NCBI GenBank assembly: GCA_003222035.1
Contig: QHUS01000050.1
Location: 1 to 43,063, forward strand
Length of the DNA stretch: 43,063 bases
Reading direction: 5' to 3'
DNA from: Gemmatimonadota bacterium
GTDB taxonomy: Bacteria > Gemmatimonadota > Gemmatimonadetes > Gemmatimonadales > GWC2-71-9
Below the pieces are notes generated by a model that was not told the DNA's origin, made no database searches, and saw only the letters and a program-made list of their open reading frames with translations. Below, piece by piece: positions 16,446 through 23,429 of this stretch. Within the stretch, counting starts at the first letter, position 1. Each line of letters opens with the position of its first letter. A program made the position numbers and the translations under genes.

Positions 16446-16990
16446 TCGGCGAGCAGCTGCTGGAGGCGTCGGTCCCATTGGCGAAAATCCCCGTCGTCGA
16501 GATGGAACTCGCCATACCCGGTGTAACGGATGGCCCCCCGCTTGTCGATCAAGACGAAGCTCGGCCAGTAGCGGATGCCATATGCATCCCAGGTGCGGCG
16601 GTCGTTGTCCTGCGCATTCGGATACGTTATCCCCTGGCGGCGGAGCGCCCGGGCGAGGTTTCCCTTGTCATGCTCACCGGCGTACGGTGGGAATTCCGGC
16701 GTATGAATGCCGATGATCGTGAGCCCACGCTCTCGATAGCGGCGGTCGTACTCCACGAGAGACGGCACCGTGCGCGTGCAATTGCCGCAGGTGAACACCC
16801 AGAAATTGAGCAGCACTACTCGCCCGCGCAGCTCCGCAAGCCGCAGCGGTCGATCGGCGTTGAGCCAGCTCGCATTGGTGAGCTCGGGCGCCGGAGCTGC
16901 GGCAGTGCTCCGGACCGCCGGCCGGAGCGCCGCGGTGACGCCCGCGGCGACTCCGGCCAGCAATAGCGACCCCAGTACCGTGTATCGCAT
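16442..16990 (-). CDS. TlpA/AhpC-like thioredoxin-fold protein, membrane-anchored
   Basis: Starting at the ATG at 16990, which overlaps the previous stop as TGATG, the protein has 182 residues (a GTG one codon upstream is possible). Residues ~1-25 form a signal anchor. The thioredoxin fold follows: the strand VVLLNFWVFTCGNC holds a redox CGNC pair (about C68 and C71) and the cis-proline is in YWPSFVLID. The insert around HTPEFPPYAGEHDKGNL marks the subfamily usually found with DipZ/CcdA-type proteins. It likely exchanges disulphides in the periplasm. It is the second gene of the DM13 operon. Confidence 0.92.
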   Translation of the reverse strand: MRYTVLGSLLLAGVAAGVTAALRPAVRSTAAAPAPELTNASWLNADRPLRLAELRGRVVLLNFWVFTCGNCTRTVPSLVEYDRRYRERGLTIIGIHTPEFPPYAGEHDKGNLARALRRQGITYPNAQDNDRRTWDAYGIRYWPSFVLIDKRGAIRYTGYGEFHLDDGDFRQWDRRLQQLLAE

Positions 16991-17532
16991 CACATTACCT
17001 CAGCGAGAGGGGCGGCCCCGAAGTTGACGCTGAACCGCCGGCACCAGATCGACACCGCGCGATACCGGTTGAGGTCAAGATCCGCCGGCACGTCGTAGTT
17101 CTGGTCTCCGATGTTGCCCTTCAACGCGCCCAGGTCGACGAACCCGGCCTGCTTCGCCGCGGCCTCGCCTTGCACATCGCTCGCGGCCACGAGGTACACG
17201 CGGACATCTGGCCCGTTGGACGTCGCAAACTCCGTCAGGCGCACTATGCGGCGGCCGTCCTCGAGGCGACAGATCGTCGCGAGGCCCTGGGTCTTGTGGG
17301 CGTTCGTGTGAAACCGGCCGCTCGACACCTTCGCCGGTTCGGCGTGGGAGTCTGTCATCGCCGATCCCGACTGCGCCATGCTCGGCGCGTGGGACGACAT
17401 CACGTGGTTCTCGGCGGCGAGCGGCTCGCTCACGGTCTTGCTGATCACGAGCGCGTCCGGCCTGAACAGGTACCACAGCGCGGCGCCTGCGACGGCGGCC
17501 GTGCCGATGAGGATCGATCTACGGGTTGTCAT
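16990..17532 (-). CDS. DM13 domain protein with N-terminal membrane anchor
   Basis: The 180-residue product has an N-terminal hydrophobic segment (about residues 7-24, partly Tat-like as TTRRSIL) and a DM13 domain at ~72-173: GRFHTNAHKTQGLATICRL, the central VRVYLVAA strand and the closing VSIWCRRFSVNFGAAPL. The two cysteines C88 and C164 are the conserved pair proposed for redox activity in DM13 proteins. A good AAAGGAG site precedes the ATG. As the first gene of a four-gene unit with a TlpA-like protein, it may be a partner in periplasmic electron or disulphide transfer. Confidence 0.9.
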   Translation of the reverse strand: MTTRRSILIGTAAVAGAALWYLFRPDALVISKTVSEPLAAENHVMSSHAPSMAQSGSAMTDSHAEPAKVSSGRFHTNAHKTQGLATICRLEDGRRIVRLTEFATSNGPDVRVYLVAASDVQGEAAAKQAGFVDLGALKGNIGDQNYDVPADLDLNRYRAVSIWCRRFSVNFGAAPLAEVM

Positions 17533-17606
17533 GTTACTCTCCTTTGGGAAAATGAGCGATACTTCAAGCCGTCGCGCGCGAATCGTTCAAGACTCCGGGC
17601 GCGGCG

Positions 17607-19445
17607 ATGCCGATTATCCCGGGCATGAGCAACGCGCCTCGCTTCGTCCTGTTCCTGCTCGTGCGGCTGGCCGCTCTGCCGGCCCTCGCGCGGACGCAGT
17701 CGCTCGTTCAGGAATTCGAGCCCAACAACACCGTGCAGACCGCGAACGCCGCGGCACTCGGCGACCGGGTCGTTGGCGTGATCAATCCGTCGGGTGACCG
17801 GGATGTCTGGTCCGTCGATCTCGTCGCCGGGCAGTTCCTCAGCCTCGACGTAGACGCAGAGGTTACCGGGTCGCTGCTGGATCCTACCATCACGTTGCTC
17901 GCGCCCGACGGGGTAACCCTGGTCGCCTTCAACGACGATTTCGACGGTTTCGACAGCCGCATCTCCTTTCGGATTCGCGAGAGCGGCCGCTACTACTTCG
18001 TGATCCGTGCGTTCGGCGACGGCGGAAGCCCCGGTTCCACCTACGCCGTCGCGGTCGGGACGGTCACGTGCGGGGCCGTGGGAACGGAGCGAGAGCCGAA
18101 TGGGACTGCCGCCACGGCGACTCCGATCGCCATCGGGGACGCGGGCTCGGGAGAGATCTGCGCCGCCGATGACAATCCGGCGGGAGATGTGGATTACTGG
18201 GCGTTCACGGCCCAGGCGGGAACCACTATCGACCTCGACGCGGCGAGCCTCGGCGTGTTCTCCGACCCGTTTGTCGCGCTCTACGCGAGCGACGGGGTCA
18301 CTCAGCTCGCCTCCAACGATGACGCTGCCGGTGTGGACAGCCGCCTGCAGTTCTCGTTCGCCAGCGCGGGAACGTATTACGCAGCCGTCTCCACGATCGC
18401 GGATCCTGGCGGCAACTCGTTCCCCTATACCCTCCACATTCGTGCGATCGCCGGAGGACCGGGAGATCCGATCACGGTTCGAGGTGACCGCCTGGGCCTG
18501 CCGGTCGGCATCGCCGTCGGAAACACGGGCGATGTCTTCGTGAGCGATCTGGCGGGAGCCCGCGTGGTGCGGATCACCACCCAAGGAGTGGGGACCACGT
18601 TCGCCGCCGGGATCCAGAACCCCCAGGGCATCGCGTTCGACGCATTCGGCAATCTGCTCGTCGCGTCGTTGTTGGGCACCGTGTACCGCGTGACTCCGCA
18701 AGGTCAAGCCACACCGTTCATCACCGATGCCGAAGCGCCGGTTTGGGTCGCCGTTGCTCCGGACGGCCGCATCTGGCTCACCAACCTGAGCGATCGATCC
18801 CTGCGACGCTACAGTGCGGCGGGCAGGCTCGAGCTGCGGTTCGATGGGACCACCATCGGTGGCTCCGGGCCTGGCCCAGTCGCCATCGGTCCTTCGGGCG
18901 AGCCGTACGTCTCGAACGGCACGCAGATATGGAAGCTGTCCGACGGTCAGTTTCGACTAGTCGTCGCGGATGAATTCGTGTTGTGGGGGTTCGCCTTCGA
19001 CGTCGCCGGCAACATTTACGCGCCGGCGCCGGCAGCCGGGCTCATCAAGGTGTTCGATCCGGCGGGGAGGCCCCTGGCCAATCCGTTCGCGGTGAGCCCC
19101 GACAATCCGCAGGCGCTCGCTTTCGGGCGCGACGCGACCGGTGCTACAGTGGCGCGGTTGTTTGCCACTGATCGGCTAGTGGGCCGAGTCATCGAATTCA
19201 ATCCGGCGGGTGTAGCCCATCGGGGACTGGCGCTGGGATATGTTGCGCCGTCGTTCACGCTCGAAACCGCTGCGGCGAGCCTGTTAGGAGCGACCGGCTT
19301 GAGTGCGGCGGACTCGGTCTACCTCGATGCGCTGGGTAATCACAACGGCCGCTATGACGTCGGCGACTTTCACGCGTTCCTCAGGGCCCTCGACGCCTTG
19401 AGTGGAGCCGGGTCGTCTCGAAGCCCGTCCGGGAGGGAGCGATGA
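17607..19445 (+). CDS. Secreted protein: two PPC domains, beta-propeller, dockerin-like C-terminus
   Basis: The 612-residue protein begins with a signal peptide (start at 17607 or at M7, 17625). Two bacterial pre-peptidase C-terminal (PPC) domains follow, at ~35-150 and ~152-280, each with EPN, DVDYW/DRDVW and DPTITL/DPFVAL type motifs. Residues ~290-545 form an SMP-30/NHL-like propeller with repeats such as PVGIAVGNTGDVFVSD and PQGIAFDAFGNLLVAS. The last ~45 residues contain LDALGNHNGRYDVGDFHAF, a shortened EF-hand/dockerin-like loop. The stop overlaps the following lipoprotein start (ATGA), which suggests the two act together at the cell surface. Confidence 0.87.
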   Translation: MPIIPGMSNAPRFVLFLLVRLAALPALARTQSLVQEFEPNNTVQTANAAALGDRVVGVINPSGDRDVWSVDLVAGQFLSLDVDAEVTGSLLDPTITLLAPDGVTLVAFNDDFDGFDSRISFRIRESGRYYFVIRAFGDGGSPGSTYAVAVGTVTCGAVGTEREPNGTAATATPIAIGDAGSGEICAADDNPAGDVDYWAFTAQAGTTIDLDAASLGVFSDPFVALYASDGVTQLASNDDAAGVDSRLQFSFASAGTYYAAVSTIADPGGNSFPYTLHIRAIAGGPGDPITVRGDRLGLPVGIAVGNTGDVFVSDLAGARVVRITTQGVGTTFAAGIQNPQGIAFDAFGNLLVASLLGTVYRVTPQGQATPFITDAEAPVWVAVAPDGRIWLTNLSDRSLRRYSAAGRLELRFDGTTIGGSGPGPVAIGPSGEPYVSNGTQIWKLSDGQFRLVVADEFVLWGFAFDVAGNIYAPAPAAGLIKVFDPAGRPLANPFAVSPDNPQALAFGRDATGATVARLFATDRLVGRVIEFNPAGVAHRGLALGYVAPSFTLETAAASLLGATGLSAADSVYLDALGNHNGRYDVGDFHAFLRALDALSGAGSSRSPSGRER

Positions 19446-19840
19446 TTCACGTCCGCTGGATCCTCACCGCCGTGGCCGTCGTGGCGATTGCGGCGTGCGC
19501 GAGCGACTCGATCGGTTCTCCGCAGGGCGGGGGTTCGCTGGTCCTGCGCTTGACCACGCCACATGGCGATGATGGCGCGTTGACCTTCGAGTTGAGCGGG
19601 CCTTCCATTTCTACTGTTTCGGCCCCCGACGCCTCGCTGCGGCTCTTTACGAGGCGCCTGGACGAATCGACGGTCGTCGGAGTCGTCGTGGGCGCGCTCG
19701 CCAACGGCGCCCTCGCCACACTGCGCGTTCAGGAGGTGAGTACCGTCTCCAGCTATAGCGCCAGGGTGCTCGAGGTGGCGGATCGCGAGGATGGGCTGCG
19801 CGCGTCGCTTTCCGGGTACGCGCTTTCGGTGACTCGCTAG
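19442..19840 (+). CDS. Lipoprotein, possibly cohesin-like
   Basis: The ATG overlaps the preceding stop as ATGA. The 132-residue product has a lipobox (VAIAAC, C19) and a single beta-rich domain from ~32: GSLVLRLTTP, GALTFELSGP, TVVGVVVGAL, ALATLRVQEV, and a closing SGYALSV. The strand order and the GAL-F-L-GP start are reminiscent of cohesin-like modules, but I cannot confirm homology by eye. Paired with a protein ending in a dockerin-like loop, a surface-attachment role is a reasonable inference. Confidence 0.78.
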   Translation: MIHVRWILTAVAVVAIAACASDSIGSPQGGGSLVLRLTTPHGDDGALTFELSGPSISTVSAPDASLRLFTRRLDESTVVGVVVGALANGALATLRVQEVSTVSSYSARVLEVADREDGLRASLSGYALSVTR

Positions 19841-19865
19841 GGGTTTGCGCGCGCCCCGAACACCA

Positions 19866-20399
19866 CTACTTGAATCGTAGAGCGTGGAACACACGTTCTT
19901 GCGTGACCAACGATGGCATGACCTTCACGTCATCAAACATGAAGAAAATGGCGACGTCGGCGACCCCGTTCTTGTAAATCAGGTTGACCATGCAATAGGT
20001 GAAGCCCTTTCCAAACTTCGAATCCAATGCCGTCACCGACGTGAAGCCGCCGTCGGCGCCGAACTCTGCCTTGACTGCTGGCTGCGGGAACGGGCGGATG
20101 TCGCAGCTCTTGCCGTTGGAAATGTTGAGACAGATTGTCTGAAGGAAGCCCGCAGCTACCTCGTCGTTGTTGGAGCTCGGGAAGATCGCGTAGCGGATTT
20201 CGGCTTTGGCCACTGTCGATCTCATCGCAAACTGGTATCGGACATCCGGGTTGTCGACCACCGCCACCGCCGAAAACTCGTTCGGCTGGGTGAAGGAGAG
20301 CGAATTCTTCAGCAGCAGAGCGGCAAAATTCTCCTGCGATCGCGCGGTGCCGTTCAGGAGCCCTGAGGCGAGACCGACCATCACGCCGAGTCGCTTCAT
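19866..20399 (-). CDS. Secreted protein of unknown function
   Basis: The 177-residue protein has a signal peptide (MKRLGVMVGLASGLLNGTARS). The mature part has no recognised motif; three cysteines (in TICLNIS, KSCDIRP and FTYCMVN) and many beta-type segments suggest a compact periplasmic or secreted protein. Its ATG overlaps the TGA of the helicase-exonuclease gene as ATGA, so it is translated in the same unit even though one product is cytoplasmic and the other exported. It is convergent with the lipoprotein at 19442. Confidence 0.8.
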   Translation of the reverse strand: MKRLGVMVGLASGLLNGTARSQENFAALLLKNSLSFTQPNEFSAVAVVDNPDVRYQFAMRSTVAKAEIRYAIFPSSNNDEVAAGFLQTICLNISNGKSCDIRPFPQPAVKAEFGADGGFTSVTALDSKFGKGFTYCMVNLIYKNGVADVAIFFMFDDVKVMPSLVTQERVFHALRFK

Positions 20400-23377
20400 A
20401 GTGCACGTTCTCCGATCTCTTCCTCCTTCAACCCCATCTCTTCGAGGAAGGCGCTTCCTCCTGTGTCCATTCCGAACCGTCGCTCGACGCGAGTCAGCAC
20501 CAGCCGCTCACGCGCCCGTGTCATGCCCACGTACAGCAATCGCCGCGCTTCCTGAATCTCGGCCTCGCGATTCTCGGTCGACTCGCGATAACCGGGGATC
20601 TGGTAGTCCTCGACGCCCACGATGTACACCCGTGAGAACTCGAGGCCCTTGGTCGAATGGAGCGTGAGGAGGTTCACGCGATCGGGCGCGACCTCGCTCC
20701 CCTCGGACGTGGAGAGCGCCACGCGTTCGAGCAAGCGGTCGATGCTGTCCGCGAGGGTGGCGGAAGCATCGGCATCCATCAAGCCTCTCAGGCGCGCCAC
20801 CGCCGCGGGATAGCGCTGCGCGGGATCGGGCTCGGCTCGGAGCCGGTTCATGAGCGCGCGTCCGCCCAGCCGCTCGATGACGTCCTCCACGGACGGCGCG
20901 CCGGTTCCGCCGGCGCGGTCGCGCTCCATCGCGTAGAACGCGAGGGCGTCACTGTAGCGACCCAGCGTATAGAACTTCGCGACGTTGAACAGGAGGTCCC
21001 GCTCCCCGCTCGCTGCGCCCGGCTCCAGCGCCAACGCCAGGCCGAGGTAGTCGAGGAGGTTGACGAGCACCGCCTTGCGCGCTCGGATGCCACGCTGGCG
21101 CTCGAGCTCGCGATACACGCGCGCGAGCGTGACCGCGTCATCCACAGCGTGATGCGCCCGGCCCGTGTCGATACCGAACCGTTGCGCCAGATGCTCGAGC
21201 TTGGCGCTGTCGCGTGACAGCGAGCGAACGAGCGGGAGCGTGTCGTAGAACACGAGGCTCTCCACGCCCCCGTGTCCCGCCGCGAGCCGCCGCAACACGG
21301 GGATGTCGAACCGCTGGCCGTTGTGCGCGATGAGGACGTCGTCGCCGATGAACGCCCGAAACTCGGGCCAGATCTCGGCGAACGAGCGCTCGCCCCGCAC
21401 GGCCTCGTCAGTGTACCCGTGGACCTTTGTGGCACCCGGGGTAATCGGTCGATACGGCTTGACCAGCCTGTGGAACCGATCGACGATCTCCCCCTTGACC
21501 ACCCGGGCGGCCCCGATCTCCACGACCTCGCAGAGCTCTGCGTCCTTGTCGGTCGTCTCGAAATCGAACGCAACGTAGCGCTCGAGCGCGGTATCGAGCG
21601 CCTCGCTGTGCAACAGCTGGAGTGCCTTGAATAGAGTGAGCGCGAGCCCCTGCTCTCCGCAGTCGCCCCTCCGGAGGACCTCTCCCGGGTGGGCTGACCC
21701 CGGGGCGACACCCTGGGGTTCCAGCACGCCGCTCGTTGCGGGCACGTGGCGTACACCTGCAGCGACGAGCATCCCGCGGAGCGCAATCTCCAGCCCCCCC
21801 CCTCCCCCTCCCCCTCCCAGCGGCTCGATCGCGATGCTCCGCTCGCCGGCGATCGCCGCGCCGAGCCGCTCGGCGAGCCGCACCGCCTCCGGGATGGCGG
21901 CGGGATCGGAGAGCTCATCGTGCCGCTCTTCGAGCGCGTTGCGATACGGCCCGACACTCTGGGACAAGATCTCGTCCACGAGCGGCGGCAACGTGGCGTG
22001 CGACCGGCTGAGGGCGCGGAGATTCTCTACCTGATACACGAGGCGCCACAGCTTCTTGGTATCGGGATCGTGCGCGGGCCGGCGCCGGGCGAGTGTGCGT
22101 ATCGACGCGAGGAAGTCGCCGGAGCTCACCCCGATCGCCGCCTCGACTTCCTGAAGGAAATGGGCCGAGAGCACGCACCGAGCGAACGCCTCGAGCGCGA
22201 CCGGATCGGCGGGATCGCGCACGATCCGTAAGGCGGCGATCACGTACTTGATGACGTCGTCCTCGACCAGGGCGCGACCGCGCGCCAACCGGCAGGGAAT
22301 CCCGGCGCGCAGTAGGCGGCCCTCGAGGTACTCGCCCAGCCGGTGCTTGCGGTACAGCACCGCGTAGTCGCCCCATCCCAGGTCGGCGGCCGCGCGGTCG
22401 TGGGCGATGTCCTCCAGCAGCCAGGACGCCTCTTCCTCCTCGTCGCGAAACGCGAACGCAGCGACCTCGTACGGCGAGTCCTGCTCCGCGCTGAGCTGTT
22501 TTTCGAACAGTTGGGGATTGTGCGCCAGCACGCGCCGCGCCGTCTCGAAGATCTGGCGCGAGCAGCGGCAGTTCTTGTCCAGCACGATGGGCCGGTTAAT
22601 CGCGTAATCGCGCTGGAACCGCACGAGCACGTAGGGGTCGGCGCCCGTCCACGCGAAGATCGACTGCTCGTCGTCGCCCACCGCGAAGAAGTTGCCGTGC
22701 GGCGCGGCCAGGCGCTTCAGCAAGTCGTACTGGACCGCGTTCACGTCCTGGAACTCGTCCACCAGGAGGTAGTCCCAGCGCGCCGCGATCGCGTCGGCGA
22801 TGTCGCCCCGCACCCGCAACAGCTCCTCGGCTTTGGTGACGAGGTCGTCGAAGTCCAGCATGTTGCGGTGCGCGAGCCAGGTCGTGTACTCCCGATACAC
22901 GCACGCGTCGTCGGCCGTGAGCGGGTAATCCTGCTTCTGGATGCGGTGCCGGCTGAATCGGGTCAGGAGCGGTCCGCGCTGTTCGAGCGGCACGTGCAGC
23001 CTACCCAGGATCACCTTCTGGTACTCCTCGTCCGCCACCCCGAAGCCTTTCTGTAGGCCCGCGGCCTCGGTGTGCTCGCGGAGCAGCGCGAGGCACAAGG
23101 CGTGGATGGTGCCGCGCGTGATCGTTTCCGCACGCTCCCCCAGCGTGTGTTGCAGCCGCGCAGCAATCTCTTCGGCTGCCCGATTGGTGAACGTGACCGC
23201 GCAGAGACGCTCGGGCGGCATGCTGTGGCGGTGGATGAGATGGTCGATGCGGGCGATGAGACAGTACGTCTTCCCGGCGCCGGGGCCCGCGATGACGAGG
23301 ACCGGACCGAGCGGCGCCTCGATGGCGAGGCGCTGCCGCTTGAGGGGGAGGGGGAGGGGGAGGGGCTCGAAGGGCAT
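20396..23377 (-). CDS. UvrD/Rep-type helicase with inserted DnaQ-like 3'-5' exonuclease
   Basis: From the ATG at 23377 the protein has 993 residues; longer frames upstream run over the divergent kinase gene. The SF1A helicase motifs are GPGAGKT (31-37), VDEFQD (206-211), GDDEQSIFAWTGAD (234-247), LLTLHSTKGLEF (903-914) and LLYVGMTRARERL (947-959). Between motifs, at ~600-757, lies a full DEDDh exonuclease: D605 and E607 (DFET), D691, H742 and D747. A glycine-rich joint (521-528) encoded by a long G-run precedes it. Ordinary UvrD has about 720 residues. The combination would couple unwinding and 3'-5' trimming in one chain, presumably in DNA repair. The protein is coupled (ATGA) to the secreted protein downstream. 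Confidence 0.93.
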   Translation of the reverse strand: MPFEPLPLPLPLKRQRLAIEAPLGPVLVIAGPGAGKTYCLIARIDHLIHRHSMPPERLCAVTFTNRAAEEIAARLQHTLGERAETITRGTIHALCLALLREHTEAAGLQKGFGVADEEYQKVILGRLHVPLEQRGPLLTRFSRHRIQKQDYPLTADDACVYREYTTWLAHRNMLDFDDLVTKAEELLRVRGDIADAIAARWDYLLVDEFQDVNAVQYDLLKRLAAPHGNFFAVGDDEQSIFAWTGADPYVLVRFQRDYAINRPIVLDKNCRCSRQIFETARRVLAHNPQLFEKQLSAEQDSPYEVAAFAFRDEEEEASWLLEDIAHDRAAADLGWGDYAVLYRKHRLGEYLEGRLLRAGIPCRLARGRALVEDDVIKYVIAALRIVRDPADPVALEAFARCVLSAHFLQEVEAAIGVSSGDFLASIRTLARRRPAHDPDTKKLWRLVYQVENLRALSRSHATLPPLVDEILSQSVGPYRNALEERHDELSDPAAIPEAVRLAERLGAAIAGERSIAIEPLGGGGGGGGLEIALRGMLVAAGVRHVPATSGVLEPQGVAPGSAHPGEVLRRGDCGEQGLALTLFKALQLLHSEALDTALERYVAFDFETTDKDAELCEVVEIGAARVVKGEIVDRFHRLVKPYRPITPGATKVHGYTDEAVRGERSFAEIWPEFRAFIGDDVLIAHNGQRFDIPVLRRLAAGHGGVESLVFYDTLPLVRSLSRDSAKLEHLAQRFGIDTGRAHHAVDDAVTLARVYRELERQRGIRARKAVLVNLLDYLGLALALEPGAASGERDLLFNVAKFYTLGRYSDALAFYAMERDRAGGTGAPSVEDVIERLGGRALMNRLRAEPDPAQRYPAAVARLRGLMDADASATLADSIDRLLERVALSTSEGSEVAPDRVNLLTLHSTKGLEFSRVYIVGVEDYQIPGYRESTENREAEIQEARRLLYVGMTRARERLVLTRVERRFGMDTGGSAFLEEMGLKEEEIGERAL
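21794..21818. repeat. C/G-run tract inside the helicase-exonuclease gene
   Basis: On the plus strand the bases read C9-T-C5-T-C5-T-C3; the coding strand and mRNA are therefore G3-A-G5-A-G5-A-G9. It encodes the glycine run at residues 521-528. The pattern satisfies the simple G-quadruplex rule and has a nine-base homopolymer prone to slippage. Confidence 0.7.
23344..23365. repeat. (G5A)3G4 tract at the 5' end of the helicase-exonuclease gene
   Basis: Four G-runs separated by single A bases lie ten bases inside the helicase start codon, on the template strand for that gene, and encode the odd PLPLPLPLK N-terminus. The pattern fits a G-quadruplex. Similar runs appear at 21794-21818. Confidence 0.7.
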
Positions 23378-23393
23378 AGAGGAATTTACTGGG

Positions 23394-23422
23394 TTGACGC
23401 CGCCACCAGGACGGACTATCAA
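23394..23422 (+). promoter_or_regulatory. Candidate promoter of the hybrid kinase gene
   Basis: TTGACG (23394-23399) and TATCAA (23417-23422) are 17 bases apart. The predicted start of transcription would fall at or next to the ATG at 23430, so the message would be leaderless or nearly so; yet AAGGAG (23421-23426) also looks like a ribosome site. One of the two signals may be chance. Confidence 0.3.
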
Positions 23423-23429
23423 GGAGCCG

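Noticed and set aside
19841..19865. Possible terminator between convergent genes (GGGG...CCCC)
   Set aside because: Only four base pairs with a long loop; too weak to call.
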